A stretch of DNA of 64,000 bases, from contig NZ_LJAK01000001.1 of NCBI RefSeq assembly GCF_001420005.1, forward strand, positions 1-64,000, in the 5' to 3' direction. The notes below the pieces were generated by a model. The model was not told the DNA's origin. It worked only from the letters and a program-made list of their open reading frames with translations, and did no database searches. A program made the translations under genes and the position numbers. Positions 43,915 through 52,953 of this stretch are shown in pieces; within the stretch, counting starts at the first letter, position 1; the number at the start of each line of letters is the position of its first letter. The DNA is from Loktanella sp. 3ANDIMAR09. GTDB taxonomy: Bacteria > Pseudomonadota > Alphaproteobacteria > Rhodobacterales > Rhodobacteraceae.

Positions 43915-44754
43915 TCAGTTGAAGTTGTAGACGACCGAAACACCCAGGGTGTTGTTCGCATCCGAAAAGCTGCTGTCGGATTCGTCGTTGTAGATCGTGG
44001 TCAGCGACGTGCGCAGCGCCAGCGCGTTCGTCATGGACACGTTCAGCGCCAGTTCGTTCTGGATCTGCGCGTTCGCATCCGAGAAGATGACGTCGGTATC
44101 GTTCGTCAGATAGGACGTTTCGGACAGCGAACGGTAGTAGTTCGACGACACGGAACCTGCGACTTCACGCACGTCTTCGCCGTTGACCTGCTCTGCGTAG
44201 CGGTAGCCCGGACCAGCCTGGATCGACCACTGCGAGGTTGCGTCGTTCAGGATGCGGTAACCCACACCGGCACCGGCAAAGATATCGGTGTCATAGGAAT
44301 CTGCATCCGTCACAGCCGAATCCAGCAGCACGTCCAGCTTGCCGTAGGCAAAGAAGGCACCCGACAGGTCGCGGCGGTAGTCGGCACCAGCCAGCAGGCG
44401 GTTCGTTGTCTCGTCACCGTTGTCGGACGCGTAGTCGTACTTGGCCGACACGTCGATGCCGTTCACGCCGTCAAAAGTGCCGTAACGCAGGCCGACGCCG
44501 ACGTTCGAGTTGTCGTCGTTGTCGTTGCTGTTGGCTGTGGCGCGCAGTGCGACAGAACCGTAGGACCCGACGATGCGGCCTTCGTTGCCGAACTGGTTGA
44601 AATCACGCTCGGCATCCTCGGCGATCTGCTCTTGCAGGTCATCGACGGCGTCGACTGCGGCGTCTTCGTTTGCAAAGACGGTGGTCTGCGCAGCAGCGGC
44701 ACCAGCAATCATGGATGCGGTCGCGGCAGCTACGAAAATATTCAATGTTTTCAT
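43915..44754 (-). CDS. outer-membrane beta-barrel protein, DUF481 (YdiY) type
   Basis: The 279-residue protein has a signal peptide (MKTLNIFVAAATASMIAGAAAA), a short acidic helical start and then alternating-polarity beta strands characteristic of a DUF481 barrel, ending in VSVVYNFN, near the usual terminal aromatic signal of outer-membrane proteins. Many Asp/Asn residues suggest calcium or salt adaptation. Function unknown; salt-induced YdiY is the family namesake. An AT-rich region lies upstream. Confidence 0.83.
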   Translation of the reverse strand: MKTLNIFVAAATASMIAGAAAAQTTVFANEDAAVDAVDDLQEQIAEDAERDFNQFGNEGRIVGSYGSVALRATANSNDNDDNSNVGVGLRYGTFDGVNGIDVSAKYDYASDNGDETTNRLLAGADYRRDLSGAFFAYGKLDVLLDSAVTDADSYDTDIFAGAGVGYRILNDATSQWSIQAGPGYRYAEQVNGEDVREVAGSVSSNYYRSLSETSYLTNDTDVIFSDANAQIQNELALNVSMTNALALRTSLTTIYNDESDSSFSDANNTLGVSVVYNFN

Positions 44755-44997
44755 GGTCTCTTTCCTTGTGTCCCGCTGTGTGCGGTGTCGGGGTTAAATG
44801 CCCACGCGCGACAAAAGTTCGAGACCCACCCGGCCATTTGGACACGGCTACGGGGCACCTGTTTCATCACAGCCACACCCCACAATCGCGTGATATTTTT
44901 TACTAATAAAAACAAATTATTACAGGAAACACAGAAACGTGTTCACGCGAACCGGGCAGGTTTCGACTTTGTGATGGAACTAAAACACGCCTTCTGG
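44755..44997. other. promoter region with an AT-rich tract
   Basis: These 243 bases lie between the fdhA end and the DUF481 start. No ORF is evident. Bases about 44888-44932 (TGATATTTTTTACTAATAAA and beyond) are sharply AT-rich against the GC-rich background, which could be an UP element or a binding site for a xenogeneic silencer such as MucR/H-NS. Confidence 0.5.
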
Positions 44998-47769
44998 TTA
45001 CCCGGCCGCCTGTGACGCCTTTTCGACGCGCACGGCCGCGTATTTGAATTCGGGGATCTTGCCGTCGGGATCGATCGCGGGATTCGTCAGCAGGTTGGCC
45101 GCCGCTTCGACATAGGCAAATGGCAAAAACACCATGTCGCGGGCCACCGCCCGATCCGCACGTGCCATGACGGTGATACGGCCGCGACGGGTGGACAGGG
45201 TCACATATCCGCCGGCCTCGACCCCCAGATCGCGCAACGTATGCGGATGCAAGGAACAGTTCGCCTGCGGTTCCACCGCATCAAGCACCGTCGCGCGGCG
45301 GGTCATTGCCCCCGTATGCCAATGTTCCAACTGCCGTCCGGTGGTCAGAACCATGGGATATTCCGCATCCGGCTGTTCGTCCGGCGCGATCACATCCGCA
45401 GGGGTGAATCGCGCACGACCGCCTTCACGGGGAAATCCATCGGCAAACAGGATTGGCTGGCCGGGGTCGTCCGGACCGCTGGTCGGATATGTGACGGCCT
45501 CGTTTTCCAGCCGTTCCCAACTGATGTGGTTCAATGACGGCATTGTGCTGGCCATTTCGGCATAGACGTCGCGCGGGTGGGTATAGGTCCAGTCCAGCCC
45601 CAGCCGCTGGCCCATGTCGATCAGGATGCGCCAATCCTCGCGCGCCTCGCCCGGTGGCGGGACGGCGGGACGCCCCATCTGCACCTGACGGTTGGTGTTG
45701 GTCACTGTCCCGGTTTTTTCGGCAAAGGCCGAGGCAGGCAGGATCACATCCGCGAAATTCGCGGTTTCGGTCAGGAAAATGTCCTGCACCACCAGATGAT
45801 CCAGCATCGCCAGACCGGCACGGGCGTGGTCCAGATCCGGGTCTGACATGGCCGGGTTTTCGCCTTGGATGAACATGCCCTTGATATGGCCGTCGTGGAT
45901 GCCTTGCAGGATTTCCGTCACGGTCAGGCCCTTTTCAGCGGCAACGGTGCCAGCACCCCACAGCGCGTCGAAACTGGCGCGCACCTCGGCGCTGGTGACC
46001 GACTGGTAATCCGGCAGATACATCGGAATAAGACCTGCATCAGACGCACCCTGCACGTTGTTCTGACCGCGCAACGGATGCAGCCCGGTGCCGGGTCGGC
46101 CGATCTGCCCCGTCATCAGCGCGAGCGAGATCAGGCAACGCGAATTGTCGGTGCCATAGGTGTGTTGGCTGATGCCCATGCCCCAAAAGATCATCGCCGA
46201 TTGCGCCCCGGCAAAGGTCCGCGCCACATCGCGCAGCGCATCGGCGTCGATGCCGCAGATCTCTGACATCGCCTCTGGCGTGAACCGTTTCAGGTGTTCG
46301 CGCTCTGCGTCCCAGTTTTCGGTATAGCCGTCGATATATTGCGCATCGAACAGCCCTTCGGTGACGATCACGTTGCAGATGGCGTTCAGCATCGCGACAT
46401 CGGTGCCCGGTTTGAACTGCAACATGTGCGATGCGTGCCGTTTCAACGCCTGACCGCGCGGGTCCATCACGATCAGCTTGCCGCCGCGCGCTGCGAACTG
46501 CTTGAAATAGGTGGCCGCGACGGGATGGTTTTCGACAGGGTTCGCCCCGATCACGATCGCCACGTCAGCGTTTTCAATCTCGTTGAACGTCGCGGTGACG
46601 CCGCCAGAGCCTACGTTTTCCATCAGCGCCGCAACGGATGACGCATGGCACAGCCGCGTGCAGTGATCGACGTTGTTGTGGCCGAACCCCTGCCGGATCA
46701 GTTTCTGGAACAGATAGGCTTCTTCGTTGCTGCATTTCGCAGACCCAAAGCCCGCGACGCTCTGCCCGCCGTGGCTGTCGCGCAGCGCGGACAGCCCGCC
46801 CGCCGCACGGTCCATCGCCTCTTCCCAGGTCGCCTCGCGGAACACGTCGCGGTAATTGCCGGGATCGACGTTCATCCCCTTGGCAGGCGCATCATCGCGA
46901 CGGATCAGCGGTTTCGTCAGACGATGCGGGTGGTTGATGTAATCGAACCCGAAACGCCCCTTGACGCACAGCCGGTTCTGGTTGGCAGGACCGTCGAGCC
47001 CTTCGACATATTTGATCTTGCCGTCCTTGACCTTGAGGCTGATCTGGCAGCCGACCCCGCAAAACGGGCAGACGCTGACGACCTCCTTGTCAAAATCCTT
47101 GCGGTCACCGACCTGGGCGGTATCGACGACGCTGGCCTCCATCAGGGCACCGGTCGGGCAGGCCTGCACACATTCCCCGCAGGCCACACAGGTGCTGTCC
47201 CCCATCGGGTCGTCCATGTCGAAGACCGGATAGGCGTCATGCCCACGCCAGGCCATGCCGATCACGTCGTTGACCTGCACCTCGCGGCAGGCGCGGACAC
47301 ACAGGTTGCACTGGATACAGGCATCCAGATTCACGCGCATCGCCACATGGCTGTCATCCAGCAGCGGCACGTGATCCAGATCCTTGGCCGGGAACCGCGA
47401 CGTGGTCACGCCCTCGGCCTGCGCCATGTCCCACAGGTGGCTGGATCTGTCGTGTGCCACATCCTGCGCAGGCTGATCGGCGACCAGCAGTTCCATCACC
47501 ATGCGCCGGGCCTGCCGTTCGCGCGGCTGATCAGTCGTGACGACCATACCCTCGGTCGGCGTGCGCAGGCAGGACGCCACAAGGTTTTTTTCCCCGTCAA
47601 CGGCCACCATGCAGGCCCGACAATTGCCGTCCGGGCGGTAACTGGCGGCATCCTTGAAACACAGGTGCGGGATCACCAAACCGCGGCCATGCGCGACTTC
47701 CCAGATGGTCTGACCGGCGGCGGCCTCGACCCGCTGGCCATCGAGGGTAAAGGTGATCGTATCAGTCAT
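44998..47769 (-). CDS. formate dehydrogenase alpha subunit (molybdenum, FdsA-like)
   Basis: The 923-residue protein has the NAD-linked Mo formate dehydrogenase architecture: an N-terminal 2Fe-2S domain (Cys in PHLCFKDAASYRPDGNCRAC), a Cys/His cluster region (HDRSSHLWD), two 4Fe-4S ferredoxin motifs (CIQCNLCVRACRE and CVACGECVQACPTGA), then the molybdopterin oxidoreductase with CPFCGVGC and the catalytic Cys in DHCTRLCHASS. It would oxidise formate to CO2. No fdsB, fdsG, fdsD or fdhD gene is adjacent, so the subunit is orphaned here. Full length and intact in motifs. Confidence 0.93.
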   Translation of the reverse strand: MTDTITFTLDGQRVEAAAGQTIWEVAHGRGLVIPHLCFKDAASYRPDGNCRACMVAVDGEKNLVASCLRTPTEGMVVTTDQPRERQARRMVMELLVADQPAQDVAHDRSSHLWDMAQAEGVTTSRFPAKDLDHVPLLDDSHVAMRVNLDACIQCNLCVRACREVQVNDVIGMAWRGHDAYPVFDMDDPMGDSTCVACGECVQACPTGALMEASVVDTAQVGDRKDFDKEVVSVCPFCGVGCQISLKVKDGKIKYVEGLDGPANQNRLCVKGRFGFDYINHPHRLTKPLIRRDDAPAKGMNVDPGNYRDVFREATWEEAMDRAAGGLSALRDSHGGQSVAGFGSAKCSNEEAYLFQKLIRQGFGHNNVDHCTRLCHASSVAALMENVGSGGVTATFNEIENADVAIVIGANPVENHPVAATYFKQFAARGGKLIVMDPRGQALKRHASHMLQFKPGTDVAMLNAICNVIVTEGLFDAQYIDGYTENWDAEREHLKRFTPEAMSEICGIDADALRDVARTFAGAQSAMIFWGMGISQHTYGTDNSRCLISLALMTGQIGRPGTGLHPLRGQNNVQGASDAGLIPMYLPDYQSVTSAEVRASFDALWGAGTVAAEKGLTVTEILQGIHDGHIKGMFIQGENPAMSDPDLDHARAGLAMLDHLVVQDIFLTETANFADVILPASAFAEKTGTVTNTNRQVQMGRPAVPPPGEAREDWRILIDMGQRLGLDWTYTHPRDVYAEMASTMPSLNHISWERLENEAVTYPTSGPDDPGQPILFADGFPREGGRARFTPADVIAPDEQPDAEYPMVLTTGRQLEHWHTGAMTRRATVLDAVEPQANCSLHPHTLRDLGVEAGGYVTLSTRRGRITVMARADRAVARDMVFLPFAYVEAAANLLTNPAIDPDGKIPEFKYAAVRVEKASQAAG

Positions 47770-47867
47770 CGGGTCGCTCCATCGGTGTTGAACCGACCCT
47801 AGCGCGTGGATCGCACCCCGTCACATGACACAGACGACAGATTGCCGATTTTTTGCGCCAGTTTGCC

Positions 47868-48641
47868 CTATTGGGTCGGATAATCCCGCACGAACGCCCA
47901 GGTGTCACCCTCTGACAGATCGGGGTCATAGGCATAGCCACCGCTGTTGAACCCTTTGACATCGTCGATTGCAGTCAGACGGTTTTCCACCACGTAACGC
48001 GCCATCGCACCGCGCGCGCGTTTCGCGAAAAAGCTGACCATGCGCGGGCGGTCGTCCTTTACCTCAAGGAACTTGGGCGTGATGACCCGCAGTTTCAGTG
48101 CGGGCGTCTGGGCTGCATTGAAATATTCCTGACTGGCGCAATTCAGCAGCGCATCGGTGCCACGTTCGTCCGCACGGGCATTCAGTGCCTTGGCAATCGT
48201 ATCGCCCCAGTAATCATAGAGGTTCGCGCCACGCCGCGTTTTCAGCCGACTGCCCATTTCCAGCCGGTAGGGCTGGATCGCATCCAGCGGGCGCAACACA
48301 CCGTACAGACCAGACAGAATGCACAGGCATTCCTGCGCAAAGGCCAGATCGTCCTGTGACAGCGTTTTCGCCTCTAGCCCCTGATAGGTGTCACCATCGA
48401 ACGCCAGCGCCGCGGGTTTCACCGCATCCGCTGCCGGGTCGTCGGCAAAGGCCTTGAACCGGTCACGGTTCAACCGCGCAAGGTCGTCCGAAATGCTCAT
48501 CAGTTTGCGCAGATCGCCCAACGTCTGGCCGCGCATCGTCTTGGCCAGCCGCACGGCGTCGGCCTGAAACGCAGGTTGCGTCGGGGTGACATCGACGGGA
48601 TCAAGGTTGAGCGATTTGGCGGGCGAGAGCGTGACGAGCAT
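47868..48641 (-). CDS. yaaA: YaaA, peroxide-stress DUF328 protein
   Basis: The 257-residue protein starts MLVTLSPAKSLNLDPV and contains LSGLYGVLRPLDAIQPYRLEMG and the C-terminal FFAKRARGAMARYV, all hallmark YaaA/DUF328 stretches. In E. coli YaaA limits free intracellular iron during peroxide stress. A GGAGG immediately before 48641 sets the start. Monocistronic, same strand as the next upstream regulator gene. Confidence 0.94.
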   Translation of the reverse strand: MLVTLSPAKSLNLDPVDVTPTQPAFQADAVRLAKTMRGQTLGDLRKLMSISDDLARLNRDRFKAFADDPAADAVKPAALAFDGDTYQGLEAKTLSQDDLAFAQECLCILSGLYGVLRPLDAIQPYRLEMGSRLKTRRGANLYDYWGDTIAKALNARADERGTDALLNCASQEYFNAAQTPALKLRVITPKFLEVKDDRPRMVSFFAKRARGAMARYVVENRLTAIDDVKGFNSGGYAYDPDLSEGDTWAFVRDYPTQ

Positions 48642-48713
48642 GGGACCTCCGGACAGTGTGCGCGACGTTGTAGCATCCCAGCCACCGGGCGCCACCCGGC
48701 GGCGTGTCGCATC

Positions 48714-49397
48714 CTACCGCGCCGTCAGGATCGCCACGTAATCCCGCAGCAGCGCGGTGCGGCGAGGGCGGAAACTTTCGTCTGTTGCCGAAACATCCTG
48801 AATGCGGTCCGCCATGAACTTGCGAAAGTCCTGCCGGAGAACACACCACGCCAGGATCATGACCCCGCGATCAACATAGACGGTCGCAAGCGGCAGGATA
48901 CGCCGGTCTGACGGGGTGCCTGTCGCGTCCACATAGCTGATCCTGACCGCCGTTTCGTCCCAGATCGCCGCCCGGATCAACGACAGGTCAGCCAGTGGTG
49001 CGGCAGGTCGTTCCGCGCGCCGCACCATCACGGCAGCATGCTGCGCCTGGCGTTGCTGGCGGTCGGGCAACGCGGCGATGATCTTGCCAAGTGCTGTTTC
49101 CGCAGCCTGCGCCAGCGCACGGTCACCGCGGTGCGGCACCTCTGCCAGTCCCAGCAACAGCGCCTCGATTTCCTCGCGGGTAAAGGTCTGGGGTGGCAAG
49201 GCCGAATCCTCGGTCAGGGTATAGCCATAGCCCGGCGCACCATCAATCAGGGCACCACCCGCGCGCAGAGTGTCGATATCACGATACAGCGTGCGCTCAG
49301 AAACCCCCGTTTCATCGGCCAGCCGCGCGGCAGTCACCGGCTGCGGCAGACGCCGCAGGGTATCGAGCAGGCGAAACAAGCGATCGGTGCGGGCCAT
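48714..49397 (-). CDS. HTH/WYL-domain transcriptional regulator (YafY type)
   Basis: The 227-residue regulator has an N-terminal helix-turn-helix (RLADETGVSERTLYRDIDTL, residues about 24-43) and a WYL ligand-binding domain in the C-terminal half (VRISYVDATG, LPLATVYVDRGVMILAWC). It is divergent from a glutathione S-transferase gene, a common pair, and probably controls it. The start at 49397 has AGGA just upstream; an ATG two codons earlier is possible. Confidence 0.88.
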   Translation of the reverse strand: MARTDRLFRLLDTLRRLPQPVTAARLADETGVSERTLYRDIDTLRAGGALIDGAPGYGYTLTEDSALPPQTFTREEIEALLLGLAEVPHRGDRALAQAAETALGKIIAALPDRQQRQAQHAAVMVRRAERPAAPLADLSLIRAAIWDETAVRISYVDATGTPSDRRILPLATVYVDRGVMILAWCVLRQDFRKFMADRIQDVSATDESFRPRRTALLRDYVAILTAR

Positions 49398-49469
49398 GAA
49401 CATCCTGACGGAAACTGGCAGGAGTGTTCCCCTATTCAGGCTGCATCGCAACCCTGAAAGGAAAAACCG
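49398..49469. promoter_or_regulatory. divergent promoter region, WYL regulator and GST
   Basis: This 72-base region must contain both promoters. It holds CCTGACGGAAACTGGCAGGA, an imperfect inverted arrangement of CTG(A/G)C and CAG that is a candidate operator for the adjacent regulator. Confidence 0.4.
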
Positions 49470-50087
49470 ATGTTGACCCTCTATCATGCCCCCTACACCC
49501 GTTCCTCTGGAATCATCCAACTGCTGATCGAACTGAATGCGCTGGACCAAGTGAATGTGCGCGTCGTGGACGTCGCCCGCCAGGACGGCGCAGGTGCCAC
49601 CGATCCCGCCAATCCGCATCCCGAAGGCAAGGTCCCCCTGCTGGTCCACGATGGCGTCACGATCCGCGAACGCGGCGCGATTATCCAGTATTTGACGGAA
49701 CTGTTCCCCAGCGCACTGGCTCCAGCACCGGGTGACCCTGCACGCGGCGCGTATCTGTCCTGGCTGGCCTACTATGGCGCCGTGATCGAGCCGATAATGG
49801 TCACGACGCTGCTGGGTCTGGATCACCCCGGTCTGCATGCCAATTTCCGTGGCAAGGCCGAGATGAGCGATGCACTTATCAACGCGCTCACCGACCAGCC
49901 CTATCTGTTGGGTGACAGGTTCACCGCCGTGGACCTGCTGGTCAGCTCGCCTTTTGACTGGTTGCCGTCCTTTGCGCCGACGGAACAGGTCGTGCAGGAC
50001 TGGCTGGCGCGCTGCACAGATCGGTCAGCCTATCGCGCGGCCCAGGAATATGATGCCCGCCTGATGCCCGGCACCAAGGCGGGTTAA
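49470..50087 (+). CDS. glutathione S-transferase family protein
   Basis: The 205-residue protein has the thioredoxin-like N-terminal half (LTLYHAPYTRSSGIIQLLI; VPLLVHDGVTIRERGAIIQYL) and the helical C-terminal half (LLGDRFTAVDLLVSSPFDWL). Candidate catalytic Tyr or Ser sits in APYTRSSG. Probably detoxifies an electrophile sensed via the divergent regulator. AAAGGA before the ATG fixes the start. It converges with recQ, overlapping its end by four bases. Confidence 0.9.
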   Translation: MLTLYHAPYTRSSGIIQLLIELNALDQVNVRVVDVARQDGAGATDPANPHPEGKVPLLVHDGVTIRERGAIIQYLTELFPSALAPAPGDPARGAYLSWLAYYGAVIEPIMVTTLLGLDHPGLHANFRGKAEMSDALINALTDQPYLLGDRFTAVDLLVSSPFDWLPSFAPTEQVVQDWLARCTDRSAYRAAQEYDARLMPGTKAG

Positions 50088-52123
50088 TCCACACCCTCGG
50101 CCAGGACCGCCAGGAAGGCGGTACCAAACCGCTGCGCATGGCGTTCGCCGATCAGCCGGGCCAGCGCATCCGCATCGGGGCTGCGCAGCTGTGCCACCTT
50201 GGCCAGTTGCGCAGCCGTGCAGGACATCGGCTTGTCCGCACCGTCCGGGCCGCGTTGCAGGTCAGCCTGCACGGCCAGCAACCGGTCATAGACCGCGCCC
50301 TCTGCCCGCCCGGCCAGTTTCATCCGCGCGGGGTGCACCTGTTCGACGGCCCCCGCGATCACCTCGAGGAACGCACGGCCGTAGCTGTCCAGCTTTTTCG
50401 CGCCGACGCCGCTGATGCCGGCCATCTGATCCAGCGTGCGGGGTTTGCGTTCCGCCATTTCGATCAGCGTCTTGTCGTTGAAAATGATATAAGCCGGGCC
50501 GCCAGCCGCCTCTGCCAACGCGCGGCGCTTTGCCTTGAGCGCGGACAGCAGCGGCGCATCCTCTTCGGATACCATCTGGCGGACTGCGGGGCTGAACTTG
50601 GCCGCCTGCACCGTATCGCGGCGCAGGGTGATCTGCGCCTCGCCCCGCAGGATCGGCAGTGCGGCATCGGTCATCCGCAATGCGCCGTGCCGCGCAGGAT
50701 CGGGGCGGAACAGATCCAGCCCCATCATCTGCCGGAAAATCGCCTGCCATTGGCGTTTGGAAAATTCGCGCCCGACGCCGAATGTCGGAAGCGCATCATG
50801 CCCGCGCTCGCGGATCTTCGCCGTATCGGCACCCATCACGATGTCGATCAGGTGACCCGCGCCAAACCATTCCTCGGTGCGCAACGCCGCGGACAGGGCC
50901 ATGCGCACGGGCGTCGTGGCGTCGAACACCTCTGCCGGGGTGTCACACAAATCGCAATTGCCGCAGGGCTGCGGGTCCTCGCCAAAGTAGCGCAACAGGT
51001 TCTGACGACGGCACACCTGCGCCTCGGCCAGCCCCAGCAGCGCGTTCAACCGGCCATGATCGGCCGCACGCCGTTCAGGTGGGGCCAAGCCTTCGTCGAT
51101 CTGCTGCCGGCGATAGCGCACATCGTCCGGCCCATAGAGCGTCAGCGTCTCGGCCGCAGCACCATCGCGCCCAGCGCGACCGATTTCCTGGTAATAGCTC
51201 TCGATCGACTTTGGCAGGTCGGCATGGGCGACCCACCTGATGTCCGGCTTGTCGATCCCCATGCCAAAGGCAATCGTGGCGCAGACGATCAAGCCGTCCT
51301 CTTGCTGGAACCGCCGTTCGATGTCGCGCCGCGCCTCGGCCTCCATCCCGCCGTGATAGGCGCAGGCCGAATGTCCTGCCTGCCCCAGCGCCTGTGCCAG
51401 CGTTTCCGTCTTGGCCCGCGTGCCGCAATAGACAATCCCCGACTGCCCCTTGCGGGCAGCGGCAAAGTTCAGGATCTGCGCCCGTGGCCCGTCCTTGACC
51501 GCAAAGGCCAGATGAATGTTGGGCCGGTCAAACCCGCGCAGAAACGACTGCGGCTGCACCCCGCCGAACAGTTTCTGCACGATTTCTTCGCGTGTTTCGG
51601 CATCTGCGGTCGCGGTGAATGCCGCCAGGGGCACATCCAGTGTTTCACGCAGTTCGCCGATCCGCAGGTAGTCGGGCCTGAAATCATGCCCCCACTGGCT
51701 GACACAATGCGCCTCGTCCACCGCGATCAGGCTGACGCCCGCCTCGCGCAGCATCCGCTGGGTGCCGAATGACGCCAGCCGTTCAGGGGCCATGTACAGC
51801 AGTTTCAGCGATCCATCCGCCAGGGCCTGCCAGACGGCGTCGGTTTCTTCCTCTGTATTGCCAGAGGTCAGCGCGCCAGCGGCGACCCCCGCCTCACGCA
51901 GGCCGCGCACCTGGTCACGCATCAGCGCAATCAGTGGCGAAATGACGACGGTGACACCCGGTCGCACCATCGCGGGCAACTGAAAACACAGCGATTTACC
52001 ACCACCCGTCGGCATGATCGCCAGCGTGTTCTGACCCGCGACGACAGCATCCACGATCTCTTCCTGGCCGGGGCGAAAGCCATCGAACCCAAAGACATCC
52101 CGCAGGATATGTGCCGCTTGCAT
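50084..52123 (-). CDS. recQ: ATP-dependent DNA helicase RecQ
   Basis: The 679-residue helicase has superfamily-2 motifs in order: MPTGGGKSLCFQLPA, DEAHCVSQWGHDFRPDY, FTATADAETR, IVYCGTRAKTE and IGRAGRDG, then a zinc-binding region with CRRQNLLRYFG and CGNCDLC, an RQC winged helix and an HRDC domain (about residues 515-590). A further Lys/Leu-rich tail ends with ERHAQRFG. It unwinds DNA at stalled forks and in recombination. Normal. Confidence 0.96.
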   Translation of the reverse strand: MQAAHILRDVFGFDGFRPGQEEIVDAVVAGQNTLAIMPTGGGKSLCFQLPAMVRPGVTVVISPLIALMRDQVRGLREAGVAAGALTSGNTEEETDAVWQALADGSLKLLYMAPERLASFGTQRMLREAGVSLIAVDEAHCVSQWGHDFRPDYLRIGELRETLDVPLAAFTATADAETREEIVQKLFGGVQPQSFLRGFDRPNIHLAFAVKDGPRAQILNFAAARKGQSGIVYCGTRAKTETLAQALGQAGHSACAYHGGMEAEARRDIERRFQQEDGLIVCATIAFGMGIDKPDIRWVAHADLPKSIESYYQEIGRAGRDGAAAETLTLYGPDDVRYRRQQIDEGLAPPERRAADHGRLNALLGLAEAQVCRRQNLLRYFGEDPQPCGNCDLCDTPAEVFDATTPVRMALSAALRTEEWFGAGHLIDIVMGADTAKIRERGHDALPTFGVGREFSKRQWQAIFRQMMGLDLFRPDPARHGALRMTDAALPILRGEAQITLRRDTVQAAKFSPAVRQMVSEEDAPLLSALKAKRRALAEAAGGPAYIIFNDKTLIEMAERKPRTLDQMAGISGVGAKKLDSYGRAFLEVIAGAVEQVHPARMKLAGRAEGAVYDRLLAVQADLQRGPDGADKPMSCTAAQLAKVAQLRSPDADALARLIGERHAQRFGTAFLAVLAEGVD

Positions 52124-52251
52124 CGTCTGCCCCCAACCGTGCCTGAGGGTGCTTCATTCCACATGAAGAATCGGTAAACAAGCGCCCCGCGCCCGCGACC
52201 GTTGCCAATCGCCGCCCGCTCGCCTACCCAATCACCGCAAAGGAGACCGAC

Positions 52252-52896
52252 ATGGGCGAAATCACACTGGTCCGGCACGGGCAGGCCAATTCCGCAGCCA
52301 CGAACGAGGCGGACTATGACCGTCTGTCTGACCTCGGCCACCAACAGGCCAAGTGGCTGGGCGACTGGATGCGCGACCACGACCGCCCCTATGACGTCGT
52401 GCTGTCCGGGACGCTGCGCCGCCAGCGCGAAACGCTGACCAATCTGGGATACCCGGATGCCGACCGCGACCCACGCCTGAACGAAATCGCCTACTATGAC
52501 CTGACGGACGAGATGACCCGCGTCCACGGATCAGGTGCCCACGACCCCAGTGATTTCGTGACCCGCTTTCCGGCCACCCTGACGGCATGGCGCAAGGGCG
52601 AGATCGGTGGTGCGGAAACCTATGACACCTTTCGCGACCGTGTGCGCGACGTGATGGATATGGCCGCCCAGCCTGGCAAGCGTGTGCTGTGCGTCTCGTC
52701 CGGGGGGATCATCGCGCAGGCGGTGTCCGACATCCTGGGGCTGGACATACCGCAGATGGCGCGGATTGCCCTGCCGATCTTCAATACCTCGGTCCACAGG
52801 ATCCACGTCACCGACCACGGCCCGCTGCTGGTCAGTTTCAACAGTGTGCCGCATCTCGACACCGCGGACCGCGCCGACAATCGCACGTTCTATTGA
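52252..52896 (+). CDS. histidine phosphatase family protein
   Basis: The 214-residue protein has the phosphohistidine motif LVRHGQANS at the N-terminus and supporting residues in VVLSGTLRRQRET and LCVSSGGIIAQAV, where the second catalytic His is replaced by Ser-Ser-Gly (usually SHGG). The loss of that His suggests altered or weak activity. AAAGGAG before the ATG sets the start. It lies 57 bases upstream of the saccharopine dehydrogenase gene, same strand. Confidence 0.86.
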   Translation: MGEITLVRHGQANSAATNEADYDRLSDLGHQQAKWLGDWMRDHDRPYDVVLSGTLRRQRETLTNLGYPDADRDPRLNEIAYYDLTDEMTRVHGSGAHDPSDFVTRFPATLTAWRKGEIGGAETYDTFRDRVRDVMDMAAQPGKRVLCVSSGGIIAQAVSDILGLDIPQMARIALPIFNTSVHRIHVTDHGPLLVSFNSVPHLDTADRADNRTFY

Positions 52897-52953
52897 CGCG
52901 CGTTCCGCGCCCGCTGACCTGAACCGCAACGCTCACGAAAAAGGACTGCCGAC

